A DNA stretch of 43,704 bases from an uncultured Eubacteriales bacterium (GTDB lineage: Bacteria; Bacillota; Clostridia; Christensenellales; Aristaeellaceae), in assembly GCA_902790525.1 (NCBI GenBank), contig CADASI010000066.1:1-43704 (forward strand). Direction: 5' to 3'. This document shows, piece after piece, positions 13,487 through 22,351 of this stretch (its first letter is position 1; each line of letters begins with the position of its first letter). Under the pieces are notes generated by a model, which was not told the DNA's origin, made no database searches, and saw nothing but the letters and a program-made list of their open reading frames with translations. A program made the position numbers and the translations under genes.

Positions 13487-15778
13487 TCATTCCTCCTTCG
13501 CTTGCATGTCGTCGAGCCAATGGGCCTCAAATTCCGCCGGGGGCATGGGCCGTGCGAAGTAGTAGCCCTGGAACAGCCGGCAGCGCATGTCGGAGAGCAT
13601 GCCGTACTGCTCCTGGGTCTCCACGCCCTCCACCAGCGACACGATGCCGATGTCCTCGGACATGCGCATCACGTTGTCGAGTATGCGCCGGGCCTTCATC
13701 TCGTGCTCGGAGCGGGACAGGAAGCGCATGTCGATCTTGATCACGTCCACCGGCATGTCCTTCAAGAGGTTCAGCGACGAATACCCGGACCCGAAGTCGT
13801 CCATCTCGATCTGAAAGCCCTCCTTCCTGAGGGATTCCAGTATTTTGATGCGGTTTTCCATGTCCGTCATCATGACGGTCTCGGTGATCTCCAGCCGCAG
13901 CCGGGCGGGGGAGACGCCGTAGTCCCGCACCGCGTCGCGCAGCTCGGCGGCCACGTCCATGAAGAAGAAGTCCTTGGGGGAGATGTTGACGGAGATGAAC
14001 TGCTCGCGCCCGTTGCGCTGCCACTCGGCCAGTATCGCGCAGGCCTGCCGCCACATGTGGCGGTCCACCCGGGCGATCAGGCCGTTTTCCTCGAACACGG
14101 GGATGAACTCGGCGGGGGACAGGAAGCCCTTGACGGGGTGGATCCAGCGCACCAGCGCCTCCGCGCCCACCGGCCTGCCGTCGCCGTCCACGATGGGCTG
14201 GAGGTAGGGCTTGATCTGCCCCTCCGCAAGCGCGTCGGGCAGCTCCGCGGTGATCTGCTGGGCCCAGAGGATGCGGCGGCGCATAGCGTCGTCGTACCAG
14301 GCGATGTGGGTCTGGTATTCCCACTCGATGGTGGACAGCGCCATGTGCGCCCGGTCCAGCATCACCGAGACCTCCAGCTCCGGCTCGGTGACCGCGTACA
14401 CGCCGATGTGGATCAGTATGCTGTGCTCCACCGCGCCGTCCGCCACCACGAAGCGGGACAGCCCGGCCTCCATGGCGGCCTGGTCGAAGGCCTCCTCGGG
14501 CATGCACGCGCCGAAGGTGTCCCCCGCCAGCCGCCCGTAGACGCTGCCTTCCGGCAGGGCGCGGGTGATCCACGCGGCGATGGCGCGTATGGCGTAGTCG
14601 CCGAAGGCCGTGCCGAAGATGTCGTTGATCAGCTTGAAGTCCTTGACGTCGATGAACGCCACCAGGCAGCGGGCGTCGCGGCGGGAGTCGACCATCTCCC
14701 GGATGCGCTCGTACAGGTATTCCCGGTTGTAGAGCCCGGTCAGGCGGTCGTGGGTGGCGTTGTACTTTTCGCGCTGCAGCGCCTGGTGCTCCCGGGTGTC
14801 GTCGCGCACGGACAGAAACGCGCCCAGCAGGCGGCCGCGGTCGTCCGAGAGGGCGTGCTTCTGGAGCACGTAGTGCCGGGTGCCGCCCTCCGCCGCCACC
14901 TGGCGCTGCACGGACCACTCGTCCAGGCTCTTGAGGCTGATGTCGAACATGGCCCTGAGCCGCTCCGTGGCGCCCTCGAAGTCGCCCTCGCGGATCTCCG
15001 CGAGCCGCTGGCCGGGGCGGTTCGCCCACACGCAGTGGCCCGTCACGTCCAGGAAGAACATGGCCTCCGGCATCTCCGAGGCGATGTTGGCCAGCATGCG
15101 GTCCAGAAGCCGCACCGGGCGGTAGTAGATCGAAAAGTAGAACACCAGCAGCCCGAACACGCCGAAGCTCACCATCGAGCGGTCGATGGGCGTGCGGGAA
15201 AAGATGTAGTAGGTCTCCCAGACCAGGCCCACCAGTATGGCCGCCAGTATGATGCCGTAGCGCTCGGCGTAGATGCGGGGGGTGCGGATCAGCTTGTAGA
15301 TGAATATCACGATGACCGTGGCCAGTATGCCGTAGTCCACCACCCGGTGGAAGGTCTGGCCCAGGCGGGGCACCAGCCGGTAGTAGGCGAAGCCGTCCAC
15401 CGGGATGGCCTCGGTGTCAAAGGCGTGGCCGAACAGGGGGTTCAACAAAAGCTGCACGGCGTCGACGGCCAGCAGCGCCCGCACCGTGGTCAGGTATTTC
15501 GCCTTGAGATTCGGCAGATGGCAATACTCCAGCGTGAACCCGGTCAGCGCCAGCATCACCAGGTCCATGCCGAGGAAATAGATGTAGCAGCCCAGCGTCG
15601 AGGACGCCTTCGTCCCGGAGCTGATGATGATCATGTTGCCGATCACCGGGGGGATAAGCGCCGCGACGGTCTGGGCCACGTTTTTTCCGATCGCCTTTCT
15701 GGAGCGCAGCGCCAGGTACGCGCACATCGCCAGGGCGATCGCCATGAGCAGAAATACCAGCGAAAACGTCTGTCTCAT
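13487..15778 (-). CDS. Membrane c-di-GMP phosphodiesterase: 7TM-PAS-degenerate GGDEF-EAL
   Basis: 763 aa. About seven membrane segments in residues 1-220 are followed by a PAS-like region (PEAMFFLDVTGHCVWANRPG), a GGDEF domain starting near HDRLTGLYNREYLYERI, and an EAL domain from about residue 510. The GGDEF signature is changed to AGDTF (RLAGDTFGAC), so it should not make c-di-GMP. The EAL domain keeps EALVRW, NISPKDF, the Glu of ITETVMM, DDFGSGYSSL, VIKID, the VEGVET Glu and QGYYFARP, so it should hydrolyse c-di-GMP to pGpG, perhaps with the dead GGDEF as a GTP-sensing regulator. It heads an operon with a small membrane protein and an MBL enzyme. Confidence 0.93.
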   Translation of the reverse strand: MRQTFSLVFLLMAIALAMCAYLALRSRKAIGKNVAQTVAALIPPVIGNMIIISSGTKASSTLGCYIYFLGMDLVMLALTGFTLEYCHLPNLKAKYLTTVRALLAVDAVQLLLNPLFGHAFDTEAIPVDGFAYYRLVPRLGQTFHRVVDYGILATVIVIFIYKLIRTPRIYAERYGIILAAILVGLVWETYYIFSRTPIDRSMVSFGVFGLLVFYFSIYYRPVRLLDRMLANIASEMPEAMFFLDVTGHCVWANRPGQRLAEIREGDFEGATERLRAMFDISLKSLDEWSVQRQVAAEGGTRHYVLQKHALSDDRGRLLGAFLSVRDDTREHQALQREKYNATHDRLTGLYNREYLYERIREMVDSRRDARCLVAFIDVKDFKLINDIFGTAFGDYAIRAIAAWITRALPEGSVYGRLAGDTFGACMPEEAFDQAAMEAGLSRFVVADGAVEHSILIHIGVYAVTEPELEVSVMLDRAHMALSTIEWEYQTHIAWYDDAMRRRILWAQQITAELPDALAEGQIKPYLQPIVDGDGRPVGAEALVRWIHPVKGFLSPAEFIPVFEENGLIARVDRHMWRQACAILAEWQRNGREQFISVNISPKDFFFMDVAAELRDAVRDYGVSPARLRLEITETVMMTDMENRIKILESLRKEGFQIEMDDFGSGYSSLNLLKDMPVDVIKIDMRFLSRSEHEMKARRILDNVMRMSEDIGIVSLVEGVETQEQYGMLSDMRCRLFQGYYFARPMPPAEFEAHWLDDMQAKEE

Positions 15779-15819
15779 AATGCACCGATATCAGGGGTCA
15801 ATATGTACTCTGTACTCTC

Positions 15820-15848
15820 ATTATAGCAGGATTATCCTTTGATGTCTA
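15820..15848 (-). promoter_or_regulatory. Promoter for the EAL operon
   Basis: Minus strand TAGACA (15848-15843), 17-nt spacer, TATAAT (15825-15820) with an extended TGC in front of the -10. Confidence 0.75.
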
Positions 15849-15872
15849 CTGATTTGTTATGTTACGCGCGCA

Positions 15873-16853
15873 TCATCCCAGCTCCTCGCCCGCGATCCAC
15901 GCGGCCAGGTCCTCGGTGCGGGGATCGTCGAGGGCGCGCAGGGCGTCGGCTATCGCGGCGTTTTCGTAGCGCAGGCCCTCGAGGGCGGGGGCGATGCGGC
16001 CGATCACGGCCTCGTCCATGGCGTCGGACCACACCGCGGCGCGCTCGATCATGCCGTGGCGGAGCTGGAGCTCCAGCGTCACGCCGCCCCAGTCGAACCG
16101 GCGGGACAGCGTGGCGTCAAACGGCAGCGCCTTGCCCAGCCGGAAGTCCCAGGCGGAAAACTGCTCTTCCAGCGCCGCCAGGCAGGCCGGGTCCAGGTCG
16201 GACACGGCGATGCGTTCCGCGCTCCCGTAGGCCGACACAAAGGCCCGCTCCAGCGCGTCGGTCAGCGCGGGGACGGTGATTTCGGGGTTCAGCTCGGCCA
16301 GGTTGCACACCCGGGCGCGCACGCTCTCGATGCCCTTGGCCTTGAGCTTGTCCCTTCCGGGGACCAGGTAGCGGCCCAGCCTGTCCATGTCCACGCGGAT
16401 CAGCACCGTGCCGTGGTGCATGCCCACCGCGTCGGAGAATTTGAAGGCGTTGCCGGAGAACTTCGCCCCGTTCGCCGCGGCCACCAGGTCGTTGCGCCCG
16501 GTGAAGTCGGCCGCGATGCCGAAGTCCGCCACCGCCCGGCGGATCACGTCGAGCTGGCGATGGACGTCGTAACAGGCCCGGGGCGCGACGAACGTGAAGT
16601 TCAGATTGCCCAGGTCGTGGTACACCGCGCCGCCGCCGGTCGAGCGCCGGGCGAGCAGGCCGCCCTCGTCCTCCAGTAGCTTCACCCGGCACTCCTGCCA
16701 GGCGTTCTGATGCCGCCCGATCACCACCGTGTTTTGGTTCTGCCAGAGGTAGAAGGCCATCTCCTCCGGCCCCAGCGTCTCAAACAGCAGCGCCTCCACG
16801 GCCAGGTTGCGAAAGGGGTTGAAGCTGTCCCCCCGCAGCATGCGGTAGTTCAT
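15873..16853 (-). CDS. lplA: Lipoate-protein ligase A
   Basis: 326 aa, full length for the ligase with its C-terminal accessory domain. The hallmark RRSTGGGAVYHD is at 69-80, followed by NLNFTFV and the lysine motif NGAKFSGNAFK around 127-137. The enzyme activates free lipoate with ATP and attaches it to lipoyl domains (GcvH or 2-oxoacid dehydrogenase E2); it acts in salvage and suggests the cell takes up lipoate. GAGGAAAC is the ribosome-binding site. No target gene is nearby. It is monocistronic with its own promoter. Confidence 0.95.
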   Translation of the reverse strand: MNYRMLRGDSFNPFRNLAVEALLFETLGPEEMAFYLWQNQNTVVIGRHQNAWQECRVKLLEDEGGLLARRSTGGGAVYHDLGNLNFTFVAPRACYDVHRQLDVIRRAVADFGIAADFTGRNDLVAAANGAKFSGNAFKFSDAVGMHHGTVLIRVDMDRLGRYLVPGRDKLKAKGIESVRARVCNLAELNPEITVPALTDALERAFVSAYGSAERIAVSDLDPACLAALEEQFSAWDFRLGKALPFDATLSRRFDWGGVTLELQLRHGMIERAAVWSDAMDEAVIGRIAPALEGLRYENAAIADALRALDDPRTEDLAAWIAGEELG

Positions 16854-16882
16854 GATGTTTCCTCATAAGCATCGTTTTTGAC

Positions 16883-16911
16883 ATTATATCGCATCCTCTG
16901 GAACGACGCAA
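16883..16911 (-). promoter_or_regulatory. Promoter for lplA
   Basis: Minus strand TTGCGT (16911-16906), 17-nt spacer, TATAAT (16888-16883), 30 nt upstream of the ATG. Confidence 0.75.
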
Positions 16912-16947
16912 GATGGCGATTTATCATAAAATTTTCATTTCCCACCA

Positions 16948-16976
16948 TTGCAACACGCACAGAATTGCGCTATAAT
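16948..16976 (+). promoter_or_regulatory. Promoter for rpsF-ssb-rpsR
   Basis: TTGCAA (16948-16953), 17-nt spacer, TATAAT (16971-16976). The leader to rpsF is about 60 nt. Confidence 0.8.
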
Positions 16977-17042
16977 AGAAAAAGCGCATCCTTGCCACGA
17001 TGAACCGATCGTGGCCGAAGTCCATAAGGAGGTGAAAATGAC

Positions 17043-17501
17043 ATGAACCAGTATGAAGTCATGTACGTTATTGATCCCGCGCTGGAGGACAGCGCCAGGA
17101 TCGAGCTGATCAACCGTTTTTCGGATTTGGTGAAGAAGAACGGCGGTGAAGTGGATCGCGTCGACGAGTGGGGCAAGCGCCGCCTGGCCTACGCCATCCA
17201 GTACAAGACCGAGGGCTACTATGTGCTGATGTACATCAAGGCGCCCGCGGAGCTGCCCCGTGAGATCGAGCGCAACATGCAGATCTCCGACAGCGTGCTG
17301 CGCTACCTGACCGTGCGCTACGAGGGTGAGCTGCCCGCCAAGCGCGAGCCGCTGAAGCCCTACGTCGCCCGCGACGCCCAGGCGCCCGCCGAGGCTCCCG
17401 CGCCCGCCGCTGAGCCCGCCGAGGCCCCCGCGCCCGCTGCCGAGCCGGAGACCGTGGCCGAGCCCGTCGACGACGAGAAGCCTGAATCCGAGGCCGAATA
17501 A
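17043..17501 (+). CDS. rpsF: Small ribosomal subunit protein bS6 with Ala/Pro/Glu tail
   Basis: 152 aa. Residues 1-100 are a normal bS6 (MNQYEVMYVIDPALEDSARI ... LRYLTVRYEGE). Residues about 108-152 form a low-complexity acidic tail with two copies of an AEAPAPAAEP repeat, so the protein is about 50 aa longer than a minimal bS6. AAGGAGG lies 10-11 nt before the ATG. A two-codon ORF ATG-ACA-TGA (17038-17046) sits between, with better spacing, and overlaps the rpsF ATG. It heads the conserved rpsF-ssb-rpsR operon. Confidence 0.97.
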   Translation: MNQYEVMYVIDPALEDSARIELINRFSDLVKKNGGEVDRVDEWGKRRLAYAIQYKTEGYYVLMYIKAPAELPREIERNMQISDSVLRYLTVRYEGELPAKREPLKPYVARDAQAPAEAPAPAAEPAEAPAPAAEPETVAEPVDDEKPESEAE

Positions 17502-17531
17502 GCCCCGTTCCCGAAAAGGCAGGGATAGTTT

Positions 17532-17975
17532 ATGAACAAGGTTATCATGATCGGCAACCTCGCCAATGATCCCGAGGCCCGCACCACGCAGAGCGGAATC
17601 TCCCAGTCGACCTTCCGCATCGCCGTGCAGCGCCGCTTTGCCAACCAGCAGGGCGTGCGCGAGGCGGACTTCTTTACCGTCATCGCCTGGCGCCAGACCG
17701 CTGACTTCTGCAATCGCTACCTGTCCAAGGGTCGCCGCATTGCCGTGGAGGGCAGCATCCAGAACCGTTCCTATGATGCGCAGGACGGCTCCAAGCGCTA
17801 CGTGACCGAGATCATTGCCGAAAACATCGAGGCCCTGAGCAGCCGCAACGAGGATGGCGGACAGCCGCGCAATTACGACAACGGCCCCACCCCGCCCCCG
17901 GCCAGGCCCGCCCAGCCCGCGCCCCCTTCGGCGAACGATTTCACCGAGGTTGACGACGACGAGCTTCCATTCTAA
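17532..17975 (+). CDS. ssb: Single-stranded DNA-binding protein
   Basis: 147 aa. The OB fold spans about 1-105 (MNKVIMIGNLANDPEARTTQ, FFTVIAWRQTADFCNRYLSK, VEGSIQNRSYDAQDG). A Pro-rich linker follows, ending in the acidic partner-binding tip DDDELPF. Length and tail are those of the housekeeping SSB. It sits between rpsF and rpsR as in most Firmicutes. The ribosome-binding site (AGGG) is weak compared with its neighbours. Confidence 0.98.
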   Translation: MNKVIMIGNLANDPEARTTQSGISQSTFRIAVQRRFANQQGVREADFFTVIAWRQTADFCNRYLSKGRRIAVEGSIQNRSYDAQDGSKRYVTEIIAENIEALSSRNEDGGQPRNYDNGPTPPPARPAQPAPPSANDFTEVDDDELPF

Positions 17976-18056
17976 AAGAAAGTCTCGGAAAGCCATTTCT
18001 TCTTTGGGAATGCCTCTGAGGGTATGCCCTATAATCCGAAAAGGAGGAACAACAAC

Positions 18057-18311
18057 ATGTCTGAAGATCGTGGCGAGCGCATTCGCCGTCCCCGTGGCCG
18101 CAAGCCGCGCAGGAAGGTCTGCGAATTTTGCGTGAATAAGATCCAGCACATCGATTACAAGGATGTCAACCGGCTCCGCCGCTTCACCAGCGAGCGCGGC
18201 AAGATCCTGCCCCGCCGCATGACCGGCACCTGCGCCAAGCACCAGCGCCAGCTGTCCACCGCCATCAAGCGCGCCCGGACCATCGCCCTGATGCCCTACG
18301 TGTCCGACTGA
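18057..18311 (+). CDS. rpsR: Small ribosomal subunit protein bS18, zinc-binding type
   Basis: 84 aa from ATG 18057 (AAAGGAGG upstream). The core matches bS18 ([20 protein letters not shown]). CEFC near residue 22 and TCAKHQ near residue 59 give the four ligands of the Zn-binding C+ paralogue; a zinc-free C- copy may exist elsewhere and be induced when zinc is scarce. It is the last gene of the operon, followed by a hairpin at 18339. Confidence 0.97.
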   Translation: MSEDRGERIRRPRGRKPRRKVCEFCVNKIQHIDYKDVNRLRRFTSERGKILPRRMTGTCAKHQRQLSTAIKRARTIALMPYVSD

Positions 18312-18338
18312 TCGAAGTGAATACCACAACAGAGAGAC

Positions 18339-18372
18339 GGCTTCATGGGAGCGGAAACGCTCCCGTGAAGCC
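18339..18372 (+). terminator. Hairpin terminator after rpsR
   Basis: GGCTTCATGGGAGCG (18339-18353) pairs with CGCTCCCGTGAAGCC (18358-18372) around a GAAA tetraloop; one T-G pair. The following ACTTTCTGT is only weakly T-rich. Confidence 0.75.
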
Positions 18373-18416
18373 ACTTTCTGTAATGTCACAACCGCGATGA
18401 CGAGGAGGCGGCGGAT

Positions 18417-20756
18417 ATGCGCTACGGCCATTTTGACGACGGCGCCCGGGAGTACGTGATCGACCGGGTGAACGCGCCCTTCTCCATGACCAACTACCTG
18501 GGCACCCAGCGCATGGGCGCGGTGCTCAGCCACAACGCGGGGGGCTACTGCTGGCTGGACTCGCCGCAGTTTCACCGCATCACGCGCTTCCGGCCCAACG
18601 GCGTGCCCATGGATTGGCCCGGCCACTACGTGTACCTGCGGGACGCGGAAACCGGGGAATACTGGTCGGTGAGCTGGCAGCCCACGGGGCTCGACCTTTC
18701 CGAGGCGCGGTATGCCTGCCGCCACGGGCTGGGCTATTCCACTTACATCTGCGAATACGGGAGCATCCATGCCCGCCAGACGCTGTTCATCCCCCGGGAG
18801 GCGGGGGACGATACCCCGGTGGAGCTCTTCGACGTGCGCCTGCGCAACGCCTCGGACCGGACGCGGCATATCGACGTGACCGGCTACGTGGAGTTCTCCT
18901 TCCACAACATCGATATCGACAACCAGAACTTCCAGATGAGCCTGTACTGCGCCGGGTCCTTCATGGAGGCGGACGCGGTGATCTGCGAATTGCACTACGA
19001 GCCGGACAGCTACCAGTTCTTCGCCGCCTCCTTCGAGCCGGACGGCTGGGAGGGCACCCGGGACGGCTTCATCGGCGACTACCGCACCGAGCGCGACCCC
19101 GTCGGCGTCGAGCGCGGCCTGAAGGGCGGGCACGGAAACGGCGGCAACCCCGTGGGCGCGCTGTCGAAGCGGCTGACGCTTGCGCCCGGGGAGGATAAGC
19201 GGGTGCTGTTCTACCTGGGCACCGGCCGGGGCGCGGCGGTCCGCGATGCCCGCAGGCGCTACGACTTCGAGGGGACGGACCGGGCGTTTGCAGCGCTTCG
19301 GCGCTTCTGGGACGAAAAGCTGGGCGCGTTGCAGGTCAGGACCCCCCACGAAAACATGGACCGCAGCCTGAACATATGGAACCTGTACCAGAGCGAGATC
19401 AACGTGCTGTTCTCCCGGTTCGCGTCGTTCATCGAGGTGGGCGGGCGCACGGGCCTGGGCTACCGGGACACCGCCCAGGACGCCATGTGCATCCCCCACG
19501 CGGAGCCGGAGGGCTGCCGCAGGCGCATCGAGCAGCTGCTGAACGGGCTGACCCGGGCGGGCTACGGGCTGCACCTGTTCGACCCGGCGTGGTTTGAGGG
19601 GGAAGCCGCCGAGGAAGAGTGGTCCCCCACGGTGGTGCCCAAGGCCGCGGACAACAAGTATATTCACGGCATCGGGGACGCCTGCGCCGACGACGCGCTG
19701 TGGCTGATCCCCGCCATCGTGGAATACGTACGGGAGACGGGGGATGTGGCCTTCTTCGACCACCTCGCGCCCTACGCCGACGGCGGCGCAGAGCCCGTCT
19801 GGGACCACATGAAGCGCATACTGGACTTCTCCTACGGCCAGACCGGGGCCCACGGCATCACGAAGGGCCTGCGGGCGGACTGGAACGACTGCCTGAACCT
19901 GGGCGGCGGTGACGCGGCGCGCTACGAAGCGAAACTCGGGGCCATGAAGGACGCCTGCCAGCGCTGCCTGTGGGACGGAGTATGGTTCCTGCGGGGCTTC
20001 ACCGCCGACGGCCGGGCCATCGGCACGCACCTGGCCGAGGAGGGCAAGGTGCACCTGGAATCCAACGCCTGGGCGGTGGTGTCCGGCGCGGCGACCCGTG
20101 AACAGGGCCTGTCGGCCATGGACGCGGTGGACGCTTGGCTGTACACCCCCTACGGCCTGATGCTCAACGCTCCGGCGTTTACAAAGCGGGACGACGGCAT
20201 CGGCTTCATCACCCGGGTGTACCCGGGCATCAAGGAAAACGGCGCGGTGTTCAGCCATCCCAACCCCTGGGCGTGGGTGGCGGAGTGCCGCCTGGGCCGG
20301 GGCGGACGGGCGATGAAGCTCTACGACGCGCTGTTGCCGGAAAACCAGAACGACATTATGGAGATCCGCCGGGCGGAGCCGTACAGCTACTGCCAGTTCA
20401 TCATGGGCCGGGACCACGCCGACCACGGCCGGGCGCGGCACCCGTTCATGACCGGCTCGGCGGGCTGGGCCTACTTCGCCGCCACGCGCTTCATGCTGGG
20501 CGTGCGGCCGGAATTCGACCGGCTGATCGTCGACCCCTGCATCCCCGCGGAATGGGACGGCTTCGAGGTCGTCCGCCGCTGGCGCGGGGCGGTGTACGAC
20601 ATCCGGGTGGAGAACCCGGAGCACGTGGAGAAGGGCGTCATAACCGTCGAGGTGGACGGCGCACCCGCGGCGGCGATCCCCGCGTTCACAGGCGGGCGGC
20701 ACGCGGTGCGGGTCGTCATGGGGAAATCCCGGAAGGAGGCGAAGAACGATGATTGA
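18417..20756 (+). CDS. GH94 disaccharide phosphorylase (chitobiose/cellobiose phosphorylase-like)
   Basis: 779 aa, typical for GH94. The N-terminal beta-sandwich (MRYGHFDDGAREYVIDRVNA...) is followed by the (alpha/alpha)6 barrel. The catalytic acid is predicted as Asp488 in LRADWNDCLNLGGG, and GYRDTAQDAM lies upstream. Members use phosphate to split disaccharides, giving a sugar 1-phosphate and free sugar. The ADWNDCLN context and length fit N,N'-diacetylchitobiose phosphorylase-like enzymes as well as cellobiose or cellobionate types, so the substrate stays open. No signal peptide. GAGGAGG precedes the ATG. Its last 8 nt overlap a phosphohexomutase, which would convert the 1-phosphate product. 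Confidence 0.92.
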   Translation: MRYGHFDDGAREYVIDRVNAPFSMTNYLGTQRMGAVLSHNAGGYCWLDSPQFHRITRFRPNGVPMDWPGHYVYLRDAETGEYWSVSWQPTGLDLSEARYACRHGLGYSTYICEYGSIHARQTLFIPREAGDDTPVELFDVRLRNASDRTRHIDVTGYVEFSFHNIDIDNQNFQMSLYCAGSFMEADAVICELHYEPDSYQFFAASFEPDGWEGTRDGFIGDYRTERDPVGVERGLKGGHGNGGNPVGALSKRLTLAPGEDKRVLFYLGTGRGAAVRDARRRYDFEGTDRAFAALRRFWDEKLGALQVRTPHENMDRSLNIWNLYQSEINVLFSRFASFIEVGGRTGLGYRDTAQDAMCIPHAEPEGCRRRIEQLLNGLTRAGYGLHLFDPAWFEGEAAEEEWSPTVVPKAADNKYIHGIGDACADDALWLIPAIVEYVRETGDVAFFDHLAPYADGGAEPVWDHMKRILDFSYGQTGAHGITKGLRADWNDCLNLGGGDAARYEAKLGAMKDACQRCLWDGVWFLRGFTADGRAIGTHLAEEGKVHLESNAWAVVSGAATREQGLSAMDAVDAWLYTPYGLMLNAPAFTKRDDGIGFITRVYPGIKENGAVFSHPNPWAWVAECRLGRGGRAMKLYDALLPENQNDIMEIRRAEPYSYCQFIMGRDHADHGRARHPFMTGSAGWAYFAATRFMLGVRPEFDRLIVDPCIPAEWDGFEVVRRWRGAVYDIRVENPEHVEKGVITVEVDGAPAAAIPAFTGGRHAVRVVMGKSRKEAKNDD

Positions 20757-22161
20757 ATTCGGCACCGGCGGCTGGCGCGCCATCATCGGCGACGGCTTCA
20801 CCAAGGCGAACATACGGCGTGTGGCCGCGGCGCTGGGGCGGCGCATCGTCCGGGAGGGCGCGCGGCGGGAGATCTGCATCGGCTACGACCGGCGCTTTCT
20901 GAGCCGCGAGGCGGCCATATGGTTCTCCGAGGCCATCGCGGGCGAGGGCGTGAAGGTGGATTTCATCAACATCTCCGGCCCCACGCCCCAGATCATGTTC
21001 ACCGTCAAGAGCCGGGGGCTGCCCTACGGCGCGGCGATCACCGCCAGCCACAACCCCGCGCTGTGGAACGGTATCAAGCTGTTCACCGCCGGCGGGCGGG
21101 ACGCGGCGCAGGAAGTCACCGACGCAATCCAGGCCGAGGCCAACGCCCTTATGGACGCGGACATCAACACCGTGGACTTCGACGCGGGCCTTTCGGACGG
21201 CAGGATCGCGCGCATCGACCCCCGGGACGAGTACCTCGACTCCATACTAGAGCGGGTGGACATCGCGGCCATCCGCCGCAGGCGGCCCCGGGTGGTGCTG
21301 GACCCCATGTTCGGCGTGAGCCTGACCGGCCTTCTGACGATACTCTACACCGCCCGGTGCGATTTGGACGTCATCAACGACCGCCACGACGCCTTCTTCG
21401 GCCGCCACCTGCCCGCGCCCAACCCGGACACGCTGATCGATTTGCAGATGGCCGTGAAGGAGCACAACGCCGACCTGGGCATCGCCACCGACGGCGACGC
21501 GGACCGGCTGGGCGTGGTGGACGAGACGGGTCGCTACATCAGCGCCAACCTGGTCCTGGTGATGCTCTACTACTACCTGCTCAAATACAAGGGCTGGAAG
21601 GGCGCGGCGGTGCGCAACGTGGCCACCACCCACCTGCTGGACCGGGTGGCCGAGCGCTACGGCGAGCGCTGCATCGAGGTGCCCGTGGGCTTCAAGCACG
21701 TCTCCGCCGCCATGCAGGAAAACGACGCCATGATCGGCGGCGAGTCCTCCGGCGGCCTCACGGTGCGGGGGCACATCTTCGGAAAGGACGGCCTCTATGC
21801 CGCCTCCCTGCTGGTGGAGATGCTCAGCGTCACCGGCCGGCCGCTGTCCGGCATGGTACAGGACATTTACGACGAGTTCGGCGAGCTGCACATGGCCGAG
21901 CACGACTGGCCGCTGACCTTCGACCAGAAGGCGGAGATCGCACGAAAGGTGTTTGAGCGCCGGGAGCTGCCGGACTTCGGCCTGCCCGTGGAGCGCGTCA
22001 GCTGGGAGGACGGCTGCAAGGTGTGGTTTAAGAGCCGCTGGATCATCGTGCGCTTCAGCGGCACCGAGCCCCGGCTGCGCATATTCGCCGAGGCTCCCGC
22101 CCGCGAGGAGGCCGAGGCGCTGGTGCGGGTGATGGCGGATTATCTGGCGCTTCATGGATAG
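20749..22161 (+). CDS. Phosphohexomutase (alpha-D-phosphohexomutase superfamily)
   Basis: 470 aa. Phosphoserine loop TASHNP (98-103, Ser100), metal loop DGDADR (248-253), sugar-binding GGESSGG and C-terminal phosphate-binding RFSGTEPRLR are all intact. It interconverts hexose 1- and 6-phosphates; phosphoglucomutase, phosphomannomutase and phosphoacetylglucosamine mutase cannot be told apart here. Overlap with the GH94 gene points to processing of the glucose- or GlcNAc-1-phosphate it releases into glycolysis or amino-sugar metabolism. Confidence 0.95.
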   Translation: MIEFGTGGWRAIIGDGFTKANIRRVAAALGRRIVREGARREICIGYDRRFLSREAAIWFSEAIAGEGVKVDFINISGPTPQIMFTVKSRGLPYGAAITASHNPALWNGIKLFTAGGRDAAQEVTDAIQAEANALMDADINTVDFDAGLSDGRIARIDPRDEYLDSILERVDIAAIRRRRPRVVLDPMFGVSLTGLLTILYTARCDLDVINDRHDAFFGRHLPAPNPDTLIDLQMAVKEHNADLGIATDGDADRLGVVDETGRYISANLVLVMLYYYLLKYKGWKGAAVRNVATTHLLDRVAERYGERCIEVPVGFKHVSAAMQENDAMIGGESSGGLTVRGHIFGKDGLYAASLLVEMLSVTGRPLSGMVQDIYDEFGELHMAEHDWPLTFDQKAEIARKVFERRELPDFGLPVERVSWEDGCKVWFKSRWIIVRFSGTEPRLRIFAEAPAREEAEALVRVMADYLALHG

Positions 22162-22175
22162 TTGTAGGATATTCC

Positions 22176-22281
22176 CCTCATCAGTCGCGCTTCGCGCGCC
22201 AGCTTCCCCCCAGGGGAAAGCCTTCTCGTCTTGCCTTCCCCTTGAGGGGAAGGTGGACCGCCGCAGGCGGGACGGATGAGG
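22176..22281. repeat. 106-bp inverted-repeat cassette (CCTCATC...GATGAGG)
   Basis: Outer arms CCTCATC (22176-22182) and GATGAGG (22275-22281) enclose nested hairpins, including CCTTCCCCTTGAGGGGAAGG (22234-22253) and CCGCCGCAGGCGG. Elements of this composition are frequent between genes in gut Clostridia. It fills most of the convergent gap between the mutase and HtrA genes. Confidence 0.7.
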
Positions 22282-22299
22282 TGTCCGTTATTCCACAAG

Positions 22300-22332
22300 A
22301 AAGGCCCCCGCGTCCTGTAAGGCGCGGGGGCC
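22300..22332 (-). terminator. Terminator of the HtrA gene
   Basis: On the minus strand GGCCCCCGCG (22332-22323) pairs with CGCGGGGGCC (22312-22303), followed by TTTCTTG. It starts 20 nt past the gene end. Confidence 0.8.
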
Positions 22333-22351
22333 GGTGTCCATACCGGGGTGT

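Noticed and set aside
13034-15826. 930-codon plus-strand open frame
   Set aside because: Antisense shadow of the GGDEF-EAL protein; no ribosome-binding site or domain.
16935-20879. 1314-codon open frame on the minus strand
   Set aside because: It lies antisense to rpsF, ssb, rpsR and the GH94 gene, all with clear homology. The product is His/Val/Arg/Pro-rich, as expected for a GC-rich shadow frame.
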